The position numbers and the translations under genes were made by a program. A stretch of 64,000 bases of DNA from Suillus spraguei (lineage: Eukaryota; Basidiomycota; Agaricomycetes; Boletales; Suillaceae): positions 248,001 to 312,000 of the forward strand of contig JABCPU010000019.1 in assembly GCA_016800925.1 (NCBI GenBank), read 5' to 3'. The notes under the pieces were generated by a model. That model had not been told where the DNA came from, searched no databases, and worked only from the letters and a program-made list of their open reading frames with translations. This document shows, one piece after another, positions 33,748-44,332 of this stretch. Position 1 is the stretch's first letter; the number at the start of each line of letters is the position of its first letter.

Positions 33748-35493
33748 TCAGTTCTCCTCAGTATCAACCTGAACCTCCTTCAGCTTCTCTACAACCTCGT
33801 CATCAATCCGTGGAATTGCGTCACCCCGAGGAGTGGGATCAAGTTCTAGAGGCTCGCTACCGCCATTCAGTGGGGATACGGTCACGTTCCGCTTGCCATT
33901 GGGCTTGGCGCCATTCGTCAGACGTAGGATCTCCGCCTCAGCTTTAGCCACGTTTTCTGCTGTTTGACGAGCTTGGTTCGCCTCAAACCAGGCTTTCTTC
34001 GTCTTCAAGTCCTCAATGACGCGAGGAACATCAGCCTGGCCCGTGGGAGGTGGTATGGATAGCGAAAGCAGAGCGGATAATTGGCCATAGGGTAGATGGA
34101 TGGCGCTGGTATCAACTGGAGGGGCAGCTTTGGGAGCTTTCTTCCCTTTCTTCCCTTTTCCAACGAAATACGATTCCTCATCTTTCTTTTTTAGTGCCAC
34201 CATGGCCTCCCCAGCTGTATCCACCTGTCGAATCTCCAACTGCGGAACACCAGAAACATCCGATTTGGCTGGTACTGATGAGGACGACAGTACTACATTG
34301 CCGGAGGACTTCCCAGAGAGTGCGTCGATGAGAGTCTGGCAGTCTTCGATCTGTGTTTGGAATGCAGGCATTGACGCTTCTTCACGCAGACCGTTGACGA
34401 TTGCCAACTTCCTCTGTGCTTCTTCGTCGTCACGTTGAGCACGAGCTTTCTCGAGACGTCGAGCACGGTCCTCGTTCACCTTGGTCCAATACCGGTCATT
34501 CGCCTCCCGGAAATGATGTGCTGCCTCGCGTTTCTCATTGAAGAGAGCGTTTAGTTGTGCTTGAACACCGTCTCGCTCTTCAAAAAGTTTGGTTCGCCCT
34601 GCGTACGCCTCGTCAGATTCCTTTTTGAGTTCGTCCAGTTCAGCTTTGATAGCGTCATAACGCTCAGAAATTTCCTTGGACTCTGGGTCATCAAGTAGCT
34701 TCTTCAGTTGGTCGGCTTCTTGGCGGTCGGCTTCAATGGAATCCTGGTCTGCCTGGAATTTTTCAACCATTCTACGCGTCCGTCGAGCCTGGCTGATCTC
34801 CTGAAGGGCACGCTTTTCATCCACAACTTTCATGCTACCAGACTCCACTTGCATTTCCAAGTGGCTGAGAGACGAGAAGCATCAGTAGAAGACAGTGTGC
34901 TGTCAAGGGAGTAGGCATACCTAATATGAGCGTCGACATCTGCTGCGGTTTTGTAAGGTGTCTTGCCACGAGCAGCCTGCAGGTCCTTTATCTGTATGGC
35001 ACGTTTCATGAGGAAATTGTGGATGCGGGTCGAGACTAGGCCAACCTTTTTCTGAATACCCTCTTGAATCGTTTTGAGCTGCTCATGTGTCTTGCCGCGG
35101 TTTAGCTTATTGGACGACTGTTGACCACGTATGCTATCCAGTTCAGCCTTAAGAGCTGCCCGTTTGTCATTTCCAGCACCAGACTGGCTTGCCGAAGATA
35201 TTTTTTCCCGGAGAGCAGCCTAAGCGTGACGTTGTGAGTCTCGCACCGAGTAGGAAATCGAGTAAAGCGCATACAAGTTTGGTCTGCAAACCGTCGATTT
35301 CAGTTCTGATTCTCTCTTGCTCTGCATCGTATGCAGCCTTATCTGGCTTTCCGGAGCCTGTGACCGTAGGCCTACTGAGGTCGGTTTTGGAAGCAGCGGG
35401 TGACGAGGGAACCGTGGAGTCAGGCGTTACTTTGGCACTATGAATTTTAGCAACACCATTGCTGACCGACGATTTGGATTTTGGGGCGGGCAT
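33748..35493 (-). CDS. BFR1: Nuclear segregation / mRNP protein Bfr1
   Basis: In yeast Bfr1 is an mRNP and polysome-associated protein at the ER, first found as a brefeldin A resistance suppressor. ATG 35493 (MPAPKSKSSVSNG). Exon 1 ends ERIRTEIDGLQTKL; the next reads AALREKISSASQSG, LKAELDSIRGQQSSNKLNRG, KTHEQLKTIQEGIQKK and GLVSTRIHNFLMKRA. The long last exon starts SHLEMQVESGSMKVVDEKRA, a family hallmark. It continues as an almost unbroken coiled coil (SKEISERYDAIKAELDELKK, AHHFREANDRYWTKVNEDRA), then a Lys-rich GKGKKGKKAPKAAPP and the end EVQVDTEEN. About 515 residues, close to the family norm. Confidence 0.93.
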
Positions 35494-35709
35494 TTTAACA
35501 GGAAGAGATTATATGAAAAAAAAAGACCAGACCAAGTGATGGAACGAACTGCAACCTGGTTGTGTGTGAAAGCGAGCGCTTTTATTTCATCAAATTGCCG
35601 CCTTGAACCGGGTACACGTTGGCACACCGCACAGGAAGTTCTCATGCACATTTATGAATCCAAGATAATTAATGAAACATAAAATACACGATTGCCAACA
35701 CAAACAAAG

Positions 35710-36431
35710 TTAGAATACAATCTTGTGATCTAGCTTTGCCACCTCTTTTCGACATTCTTCATACAACACCCTGTAGTCATCGTCCTTCTCTGCCTCGCCA
35801 TCCTTCTTCTGGACTTTGCGTTTCTGATCAGGGCAGATCATGACGCAACTCGTTGGTCGTTTTGTTGAGCTAGCATGACCGAGTTCCTCCTTAGATGCCA
35901 CAAAGACATATGGTATCTGAGCTTCTTCTGAGAGCACTGGGAGGTGAGATATTATATCTATGGGGTTGATATCTGCCGCCAACACAAGCAATCTAAGAAG
36001 ATATCAATTGATTGCTTAAAGATAAAAGCGAAAGGAGCACATACCCCTTCTCCCCTTTGCGAATGCCCTTGACAACTTCCTTTACACCTCTTTTAACTTG
36101 CCGTGCCTTGGAGGCTGAGAATGATGAGCAGATGAACGAGAAAACAAAAATAAGTAAGCGCACCCTTCTTGATTGTTTTGTGCAGCTTTTTCACAAGCTT
36201 TTTCTGCGCTAATGGTTGCGCAAGAGGAGACAAATCTTCCAGTGGGATGGTGATTTCTTTCTCCTTCTTCGCTTTTTTGGGGACTAACATGATGTGTACA
36301 TGAGAACATATGGAAACATGCGAGGCACTCACCTCCGAAACATCAGCCATTTCTATATCTTCTACCTCTACCTCTGCATCATCAACTTTTGGCTTCTTTT
36401 CTTTTTTCTCTCGCTTCTCTGACTTAGGCAT
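35710..36431 (-). CDS. NHP2: H/ACA snoRNP protein Nhp2 (L7Ae family)
   Basis: Core protein of H/ACA small nucleolar RNPs that guide rRNA pseudouridylation. ATG 36431 starts a Lys/Glu-rich N-terminus (MPKSEKREKKEKKPKVDDAE). After an intron come ITIPLEDLSPLAQPLAQKKL and VKKLHKTIKK. After another come RGVKEVVKGIRKGEKG and LLVLAADINPIDIISHLPVL, the L7Ae RNA-binding core, with PYVFVASKEELGHASSTKRP. It ends VAKLDHKIVF at 35710. The order NPIDIISHLP then VFVASKEELG identifies Nhp2 rather than Snu13 or eL8. It follows BFR1 on the same strand, about 215 bases away. Confidence 0.95.
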
Positions 36432-36646
36432 GTTGCGAGAGTTGACGCCGTAGCAAGGGATCCCGATAGTACTAGAAGGAAACTTCGTGACCAGACTAAT
36501 AATTTGTCACAAATTCAAGCTGTCACGCTCCACATATGCATTGAACAAACACTTGGAAAACTTCGCCCGTAAAGTGAAACATTTCCTAGGTAAGTACTTG
36601 CGGTAACAATTATATGTGCATACGCCACTATCAGGTCCACAAACAA

Positions 36647-38041
36647 TCACCGGGTTTCAGTTTCATCGTTTCCTGATGGCACATCGCCACTACCCCTGAG
36701 TAAGCTAAGCCAAATCCAATTCATCCCTCGTACTTCGGCATCATACCACCAGTTAAGAGCAATGGTAGTCGGACCAGATTGCTGTACGTAGTGCCACCAG
36801 CCAACTGGCAGGTACAACGTATCTCCTGCTTCAAGTGTGACATGTAGTGGATGAGCTTCTGGAGGCAGTGACCCAGGAAGGTCCGGGTTACACACTGAAG
36901 ACCAGCGGACTTGAGGAGCATCAGAAGAGGGAACGACACTCAGACCGTTACTATCGTCGGTATGCCGTAGACTGCGTGAGGATACATCCGTTCTGAGGCA
37001 AAATATAACCGTGATTCGCATAGCATTGACAAATCGTGTTACCTTGAAGACACCACCCTTCACAGGGTGGTAGGAGCGTGAAGTGTTTACTTCCACGTAT
37101 CACAGTATATATATTTTCATACGGATCTTGCCACCATGTGAGATGTAGACGTGTCTGGTGCGCGCCATTCAAAGACCTGGTAATTACTTACCGCTATGTA
37201 TACTCGTTATGCTTTTACTGTTCCCGATCCATAGGTTTACGGCATCAGGATTTCTGCCTGTGCTTTATTATTATGAGTGAAGGGACTTGGCTTAGTTGAG
37301 TTCCCACCTAGTGCTTCGGTGACCCATGGGATGCTGCTTGGAACATCTTCCCTAAGGGCACCAAATTCTGACGGATCGTCGTTTGGTACCTCAAAGAAAC
37401 GGCTGGAATATATATTCCCATTTTGTGATTGGAGATAAGAAGCAGAGAAGTTATCGCTATCCTGTTCAGCTTAAAATGTGGGTTAGCTCGTGTTTAATTT
37501 TTAGGAGGTAAACGTGTATAAGTGCCTGCATTCAGTTGTTCAAGGAGTTTCTTCATGGAAACTTTCTTGATAAAAGGCTCCACGAAAAAGAGTCTGCCTC
37601 CTGGGCCAGCTGCAACAGCATCTGCTTGCCTGCTCTGTCCTCAGTCACAGAAGTGCTGACAGAAATGAACACTCGCCCGTTGGGTGTGATTGCCACTGAT
37701 ATAGGTTGGTCTTGCAGCTTGGTCTGCAAGTAATCATCGGTCCATCGTTTCAAGGCCGGGATTTTGAAACCTGAACTTCATATCACGAACTGATCTAAAC
37801 TGTCTATTGACACGAGGAGACCTTTAATGATAACGGGCCTAGATATATGAACTAGTTGTGCAAACTCCGCTGCCGTAGGAGGGCTTTCGAGTGTTTGAAT
37901 TGACGAGCCATTCATATCTAAGTAATTTTTGGTGAAAGAATCAACAAGATCGGCCAAAGAATGGACTTCGTTACCATGATATTCTTGTGATATCCATCTT
38001 ACGATATCGTAGGTTAGGCTCGGCGGTGCTACCAGGGCCAT
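36647..38041 (-). CDS. JMJD7: JmjC-domain protein JMJD7 (peptidase / lysyl hydroxylase family)
   Basis: Fe(II)/2-oxoglutarate enzyme; human JMJD7 hydroxylates a lysine of the DRG GTPases. ATG 38041 ([16 protein letters not shown]). Exon 1 ends with the SRPVIIKG block; exon 2 has [18 protein letters not shown]. The iron-binding HxD motif is split by an intron (37127-37191): [18 protein letters not shown] joins to [20 protein letters not shown]. The distal His comes in [20 protein letters not shown] followed by [18 protein letters not shown]. The enzyme core looks complete. It is divergent from ELG1, with 218 bases between the ATGs. Confidence 0.93.
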
Positions 38042-38259
38042 CCTGTGAGGCTCTGCTCAGCAGTCACGGGTGTGGCTAGATCGCGTGAAAGTCCACAAGA
38101 TGAGTGTTACTTGAAAAGGCAATTAATATTTGAGGTCACATGCAACGCGATCTTCGTGGAGGCGCGTTTCAATTCTCGAAACTTTCGATCACTTCCGGAG
38201 CTCCAACTTAAAGCCTCCACGCTCCTTGCACGCCTTCAGCTCCTTGCTCTTCACTTGAG

Positions 38260-41200
38260 ATGACTGAGAAACGCCAAAACAGAGTTACACGAAGCACGCG
38301 TGCAAAGCAGGTATGTGTGGCATTCATGTAACTCGTTCCTGACGTTGAAGGCACGCACGCAGACGTCCGCTCAGAAGACTCTGTATGAGTTGTTCCAGAA
38401 AGACGAGGAAACAAAACCTTCGGAAGAAGGTTCAAAGGAACTGGATGGAGTCAATGCGTCATCTTCGGTGCATCCAGTAGATACTATCATAGTCATTGAT
38501 GACCAACCAACCCCACCACGTCCCAAGGTACCACGCAGAGCTATACGAGACTCCGTCAGTCAAAATAACAGTGAGTACCATTTGATGTGAGCACTCTTCT
38601 TTATCACTTTAGTTCACAGTCCAACCGGTAAAATTGTTTCCCATTTTCGGAACCCCATCCATAACGCCCATCCAGACTGCTTACTCAAGTTCTACAACTG
38701 CAAGCAGAGATACAGGTGGACATATTTCTATAGAAATATCTGATGATGAACAGCCACCATCATCTTCGTCACCTCCTCCAGAAATGAATTCCCTTCACCG
38801 ATCACCACCAATCGCCGCTTTATCGTATATCGAGGATGAAAACGTGCTAAATAACAAGCCCAACACAGCCCTGGTACGAGCTACGGCGCCAAGAAGTCGA
38901 ATATGCATTCCAGGAGATGTCCATCCTGCGGTAAAGCGACATGTGCTCCCAGGTGATATGACACCGGATGCGCCATATCCAAATAAGGAGACACAACATG
39001 TTCGTGGACCGCAGAATACCTTCAGTGCGAGTTCAGAACCACCGAAACGTTACAAACGCAACCCGTCACATCCCGTAGACGACGTGTCTTTAGGTTTCCT
39101 TTCTTCCTTGTTGCAGGTATACCAAGATCCTCCTCTTCAACCGTCGTTTTTTCCCCGAATCTCCTCGCAGTCCGAGCGTGAAAATTATCTTGGTATTTAT
39201 GGATCCCGTGATGCTGCACATCATCCCGCAATATCTAGAATTTTGGATGGCGGTGATCATGTCACTCGGATGGATTCTGGGCCGCCACAGCAAGAAATAT
39301 GGACCACCCGCTTCCGCCCCAGGCAAGCGGATGAAGTACTAGGGAACGAATCGCGCGCGTTGTATATTCGAGATTGGCTCAAAGCTCTCGAAATTCGGCT
39401 GCATACTACAAACCCCCCTGCCACAAAAGGCAGCGCAGCTGGCACAGGCAGGCGGAAAGTCAAGCCCGACCCCCCCGAAAGGGCGCCCAAGCGGCCTCGT
39501 ATCATTCGAGCTGTGGATAGAAAGAGAGGCAGAAAACGACGGAGGCTGGATTCCGAGGACGAGTTGGATGTTTTTATTGCTCGCAGCGACAACGAAGACG
39601 ATACGATCCCGGATGAGCCACATGAAGAAACCGATGATGATGATTTTAATTTTTGCCAGCGGATGCGTTCCCGTCTCCAGCGAAAGGACGATTCGCGGCT
39701 ATTAGAACAACATCCGACGACCTCAAAGATTGGTGTCGATGCCATCCCGACCAATCCAAATTACCAATTCTCCGACGCTAATTTTACCGATACTCTGACG
39801 AATACACTTATTATAACTGGGCCTCCAGGGTGTGGGAAGAGCGCAGCAGTCTATGCATGTGCAGACGAGCTGGGGTGGGAAGTTTTCGAGGTCTACCCTG
39901 GGATTGGAAGACGCAGCGGCGCAAACCTCGATAACCTCGTTGGTGACGTGGGTAAAAATCACCTCATTCAACAGACGAGGCCGAAATACCAGACGGCAGC
40001 TGCACAGTGTGATTCAAGAGCAAGCGCTGCTGCTCTTTCGTCGCTTTTCCAAGCAGGGAAAGTCAACCCCAAACCCTCGCCAATACACTCAGATACCGAG
40101 CATCCTAGTGATGTTGACACGCACGTCCTCGTGGATGCTGCCAGTGAGTCCCTGCAGGACACGGTGGAACCACCTGTAACCGTTGATGAACTAGCTGGCT
40201 CATTAAAAACAAATGGGCCGGCGAAACCGTCTGCAATTACTCGGCAATCACTTATTCTCCTTGAAGAAGTCGATATATTATTCAAGGAAGACGCTGGTTT
40301 TTGGCCGGCAGTGGTAGACTTAATCAGGGAGTGCCGGCGGCCCGTGATCATGACATGCAACGGTACTATGCTTTAATCATGTGACTTTTCCAGAACTCAA
40401 TCTCGCCTTAATAGACATTAAACTTGTCCCCGTCGCGGATCTTCCTCTGCAATCCATCCTGACGTTCCAACCTTGCCCTTCTGAGCCTGCTGTCACGTTT
40501 TTGCAATGCCTGTGTGTAACACAAGGATACGCTATCCCAAGAGATAAGTTAATCCAACTTTACGAAACCACGTACATCGTGCAGAGTATGGATCTTCCAG
40601 ACGCGCCGCTCAACCCCAGAACCGAACCACTACCACCACCGGATCTCAGGCGATCTATTACCCAACTGCAATTGATTTGTACAGACGCCACCCACGAAGC
40701 TAAGGTTCCTCAAGAAGCACAGGGGGCCGCTGAAAACATTCCGTCACTCCCTATGACAATTTCCGTCCAAAGCAGTGCTGGTGTTTCTGAGATATCGACG
40801 GAGGAGTTATGGCGATGGGCCTCTATTTACACGGATTGTGTTTCGTATACTGACAGCTATCTCTGCAGGGCGCCATTGGATGGACATGAGGTGAGGACAA
40901 CAGAGCACATTTTTCCCGCCGCTTTCCTGACAGTTGACCATTCGAGGCCCTGTCGTACAACTTATCTGAATCTTTCCTTGACGATGAATTGGGTCACGCC
41001 ATACTAATCCGGCCGTCCCACGTCTCTGACACGAGAGATGCACTTGTCTTCTATCACAATGATGAGCTCATTGTGCAGGATGCCATCCACCTTTCACGTG
41101 GTAAACACGAGGTTTTGGGTGCTATTCCGATCACAACAACGATCAACCCCGCGGCTAGTGGATCTAATACTGACATGGAAACCAGGCTCTTCCGAGCTCG

Positions 41201-41495
41201 CGTGGAGCATCAAGCACAGATGCTAACCGCATTGCAGGACATCGTTCAACCACCCGCACCTCTCATGCCCCAGAGCAGCGTGTACCTTGATTACATACCG
41301 TGGGTGAGATTCATGGTTCAAGTGGATAACATTCTTGAGCGATTAGCGTGGGATGAGATGGAGAAAGTGAAGTCTGGGAGATTAACGAGGAATAGTATGA
41401 AAGCAAGACATATACGGACTATTGATTTAAGAGAGGATCAACATCGGGCGCTGGTTGCTACTAGAATCCAGGGGCTAGAGGGAACGGTGGAATAG
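38260..41495 (+). CDS. ELG1: Elg1/ATAD5 clamp-unloader large subunit
   Basis: Large subunit of the Elg1-RFC-like complex, which unloads PCNA from DNA after replication. ATG 38260 (MTEKRQNRVTRSTRAKQ). The N-terminus has a PIP-like QKTLYELF and two SUMO-interacting candidates (IIVIDD; ISIEISDDE). The AAA+ part starts IWTTRFRPRQADEVLGNESR, then a basic insert, Walker A (IITGPPGCGKSAAVYACADE), a Walker B-like LILLEEVDILF and the sensor CRRPVIMTCN. A small intron at about 40362-40395 leads to LNLALIDIKLVPVADLPLQS. A later intron (about 40894-40955) ends at a GAG acceptor and restores ALSYNLSESFLDDELGHAIL. The C-terminus is long and divergent. Very secure. Confidence 0.95.
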
Positions 41496-41848
41496 TTTAC
41501 GAGAGTTGCTGTGTTGTAGCCCTGCGATAGCCTGCGATCTGAATTCTCATGTGATGGGTATACCCAGGCATTTCACCGCTGTTGTAAACTTTCCCTCCTC
41601 CTTACCAACTGAGTGAGCAGAGAAAGGTTTCATGAAAGCTGAAATAGGAATAAATCTTGGCAAACTTCACTCGTTAATTTAGCCTTTTTGGAGGTTGCGT
41701 TGCCACGTGCTCGTAACCCACGTTGCTGTACGCCGTATCTGGTAACTGAGTTTTAGTTCTATAACGTCGACATTCACAAAGTCATTCACATCGACCATCC
41801 TTGGGCCGTCTCTTAACTCCTCTTCGACATCCTATTTACACAGGCATA
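41496..41848. promoter_or_regulatory. bHLH gene upstream region with CACGTG E-box
   Basis: ELG1 3' UTR then the promoter of the bHLH gene. A CACGTG palindrome lies at 41704-41709, about 140 bases before the ATG. It matches the site predicted for the encoded H-E-R type bHLH, so autoregulation is possible (inference). Confidence 0.45.
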
Positions 41849-43860
41849 ATGCCTGCATCTACAACAACAACTACGATCAAGAATGTTAATCTCTATTCTC
41901 AACAAAAGGATACTGGCGGCGGTACCCCTACACTGAAAGATATATCCAGACATTCCCCAGTTATTTCTCTTCCCCCTCTCGATTATTTACAGCAGCATCG
42001 AAGGGGCTCTATCACAGATCCATCCCTACATGCTGCTTCGGCGAACTCCTCTGCAGGTTCGCGTCAAATAGATGGTATTGATTTTGGTTCCCGTGCTATC
42101 ATCCAAGTCCGTGGCTAATGCGTCGGTATCCTCTCAGGACCACGTCCAGCTGCCAACTACACTTTCGGTGATGGCGGAAGCTTTACGCACAATTCTGAGT
42201 CTTCAAGTAAACAAATGCGCAAGATATTACGTTCTCCATCTGCAGAATGGGAACCTACAAAGGGTATTGCACCTCTACAGACATCACTTCCTCCAAACGG
42301 GGGAACTAGTGAGTTTGAAGTATCATTTGTTGTACGCATCTTGTGAACATAGAGGTGTCAACGTTGTCAGAAACCAACGATCACATGAACGTGGACAGCA
42401 GTAATGAGAAACAATCGCCTAGAGTTAATACACGACAAGCAGACGACAGTGATCACAGTTCACGAAGGCAGTCGATTGCTGTAAGTCATCGACGTCACAT
42501 TCGAAAAACCGATTTTGACTGATCTACAGAATTCTTCGGATTCCCAAATGCCACATGGAACGAAACGAAAGACGTCTACTTACAGAGAAGAAAATGGAAG
42601 CGACGACACAGATTCGCAACTGGTAGGACCAGGGGTACCTAGTCCCATGAACATCGATTCAGAAGGACGGGCACAAAAACGGCGAGGGTCGACCATTGAA
42701 ATGAGTAGGATAGCCCAGTTGAGCATATATGACCAGAGGCGACATTCAGTGCATTCTGGAGCGATAGCGTCAAGGGCGGGACCAGGAATTTCGGCAGGAA
42801 ATGGGCATTGGTGGTTGAATGAGAGACGGGATTCTCTACCACCATCGTTCCCAAACGGGTCCACTAGTGGCTACCCCTCGGCATTATCCGGCGATCAGCC
42901 ACATGGTCGACCTGCTGCACCCTCGACGCCAGGCAACATGGCGACTTTCGCGTGGTCTGCAGCACAACACCCGGATGGCTCGCAAGATCCTAATATACAG
43001 CAGCACTCCCGTTCTTTCGAAACACAACCTATGCAGATGACCATGATGCCCCCGATGACATTCCCGCCAGACAGGCGGATGTCAGTGCCAGAAAGCTCGA
43101 CTTCTACAATAGGCCCGACAAGAAATATCCGTTCGCGGTCCCGACCCCCATCGCGTCAATTACGCGAAAATAGTCAAGCTGTCACTACTGTAGGGCCTGC
43201 GCCACCTGCGGAGGAGCCTTGTTCGGCTCCTTCTCCGTCATCTAGCCTGAAACCGCCGAAGGAGCCCGGATCTACACCTTATTCTCGTTCACCCGAGCTG
43301 CGAGTTTCACATAAACTTGCCGAGCGAAAGCGACGGAAAGAAATGAAAGACCTATTTGATGAGCTGCGGGACCAGCTGCCCGCAGATCGGGGCATGAAGG
43401 CGAGTAAATGGGAAATACTCAGCAAAGGTATGAAGACCGGGTTTCTCCTTGTACGGCAATCCTTGACATAACGTATACAGCTATCGACTTTGTTACCAAT
43501 TTGAAACAAAGTCACCAAGATATGGTTCGTGAGATCGAGATGCTGAGACACGAGCTGGAAAGCATGAGACAAGGCATACCTTCTTTTGGTCCGGGAGCAC
43601 CACCCCACGCTATGGTGTATGGGCAGGGCGCATCAGTTCCAGGACCATATCCACCACCTCCAGGAGCGATCTCTCATCCTCCGCCGCACCCGCATCAGCA
43701 ACCGCCCCATCCGCCTCAGCCACGACCACCATCGTCGGAGAATCCATATCCAGCAGCACCCACCACCCTTCCCCAAGCTCCCTCAGGAGTACCACCAGCG
43801 CCAAGTACCAATGGTGTTGCGAGCATACCAGCGAACAAGTCAGAAGTACAGCCGATGTAG
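41849..43860 (+). CDS. bHLH transcription factor, class B (H-E-R basic region)
   Basis: ATG 41849 starts [17 protein letters not shown], followed by a disordered region ([20 protein letters not shown]). After introns near 42100 and 42312 come [40 protein letters not shown], and the long exon [20 protein letters not shown]. The basic region reads [20 protein letters not shown], with His, Glu and Arg spaced 1-5-9 as in CACGTG binders. Loop and helix 2 follow across an intron (43428-43480): [21 protein letters not shown] short coiled coil ([15 protein letters not shown]) and a Pro/Gly/His-rich tail end at 43860. It resembles a basidiomycete bHLH without a named role; I give no symbol. Confidence 0.88.
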
Positions 43861-44332
43861 CTGGTGGACTCGTTCTGGCCTTACCTGGCCTCTTTCCCTC
43901 CGCTGAATTCTACGATTCCTTTAAGTTACGAACCTGTGATGGTCTTAGCATGGTTGTTGTCATTTTTATGGACAAATTTTCACGATCATATGAAGTGTAT
44001 ATAGTCTTCTCCTTAGGCCTCCTCTCCTCGCAATTGTTATGATGACTATCAAGCATCCATCACACCATTAAAATCGCCTGAGTCCCGACAATGTGAAGCA
44101 CAGGAGAAGCACGTTATGAGATTACCATGCCTTATGTCAGCATGTGAGCCTTGTTGTCTAACAGCCATTGCTGCTCCTTTGTGAAAACAAAACTGTATAC
44201 ATGCACTCTGGCGATTCTGTCCTTTCCGCTCGTTAACTCGTTACTGTCCTAGTCGTCTGCTGCGCTGATTACCTGATACCATCATCAAGACTCGTCTTCA
44301 TTAATTCATTCCGGATTCAAGCTATCTTTTCA
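43861..44332. other. Intergenic between bHLH and TFG1 genes
   Basis: 472 bases. 3' UTR of the bHLH gene and promoter of the TFIIF gene. No gene, repeat or RNA supported. Confidence 0.45.

Noticed and set aside
37127..37191. Apparent loss of the iron-binding HxD motif in JMJD7 when read straight through
   Set aside because: A GTAAGT...AAG intron removes 65 bases and joins SITSIHS to DPYENIYTV, restoring HSD.
39257..39754. Long minus-strand open frame of 165 codons opposite ELG1
   Set aside because: Shadow of the charged ELG1 AAA+ insert; Ser-rich nonsense composition.
40870..40990. Apparent frameshift in ELG1 before the last exon
   Set aside because: A GTGAGG donor and a TTCGAG acceptor join DGHE to ALSYNLSESF in the correct frame; no damage needed.
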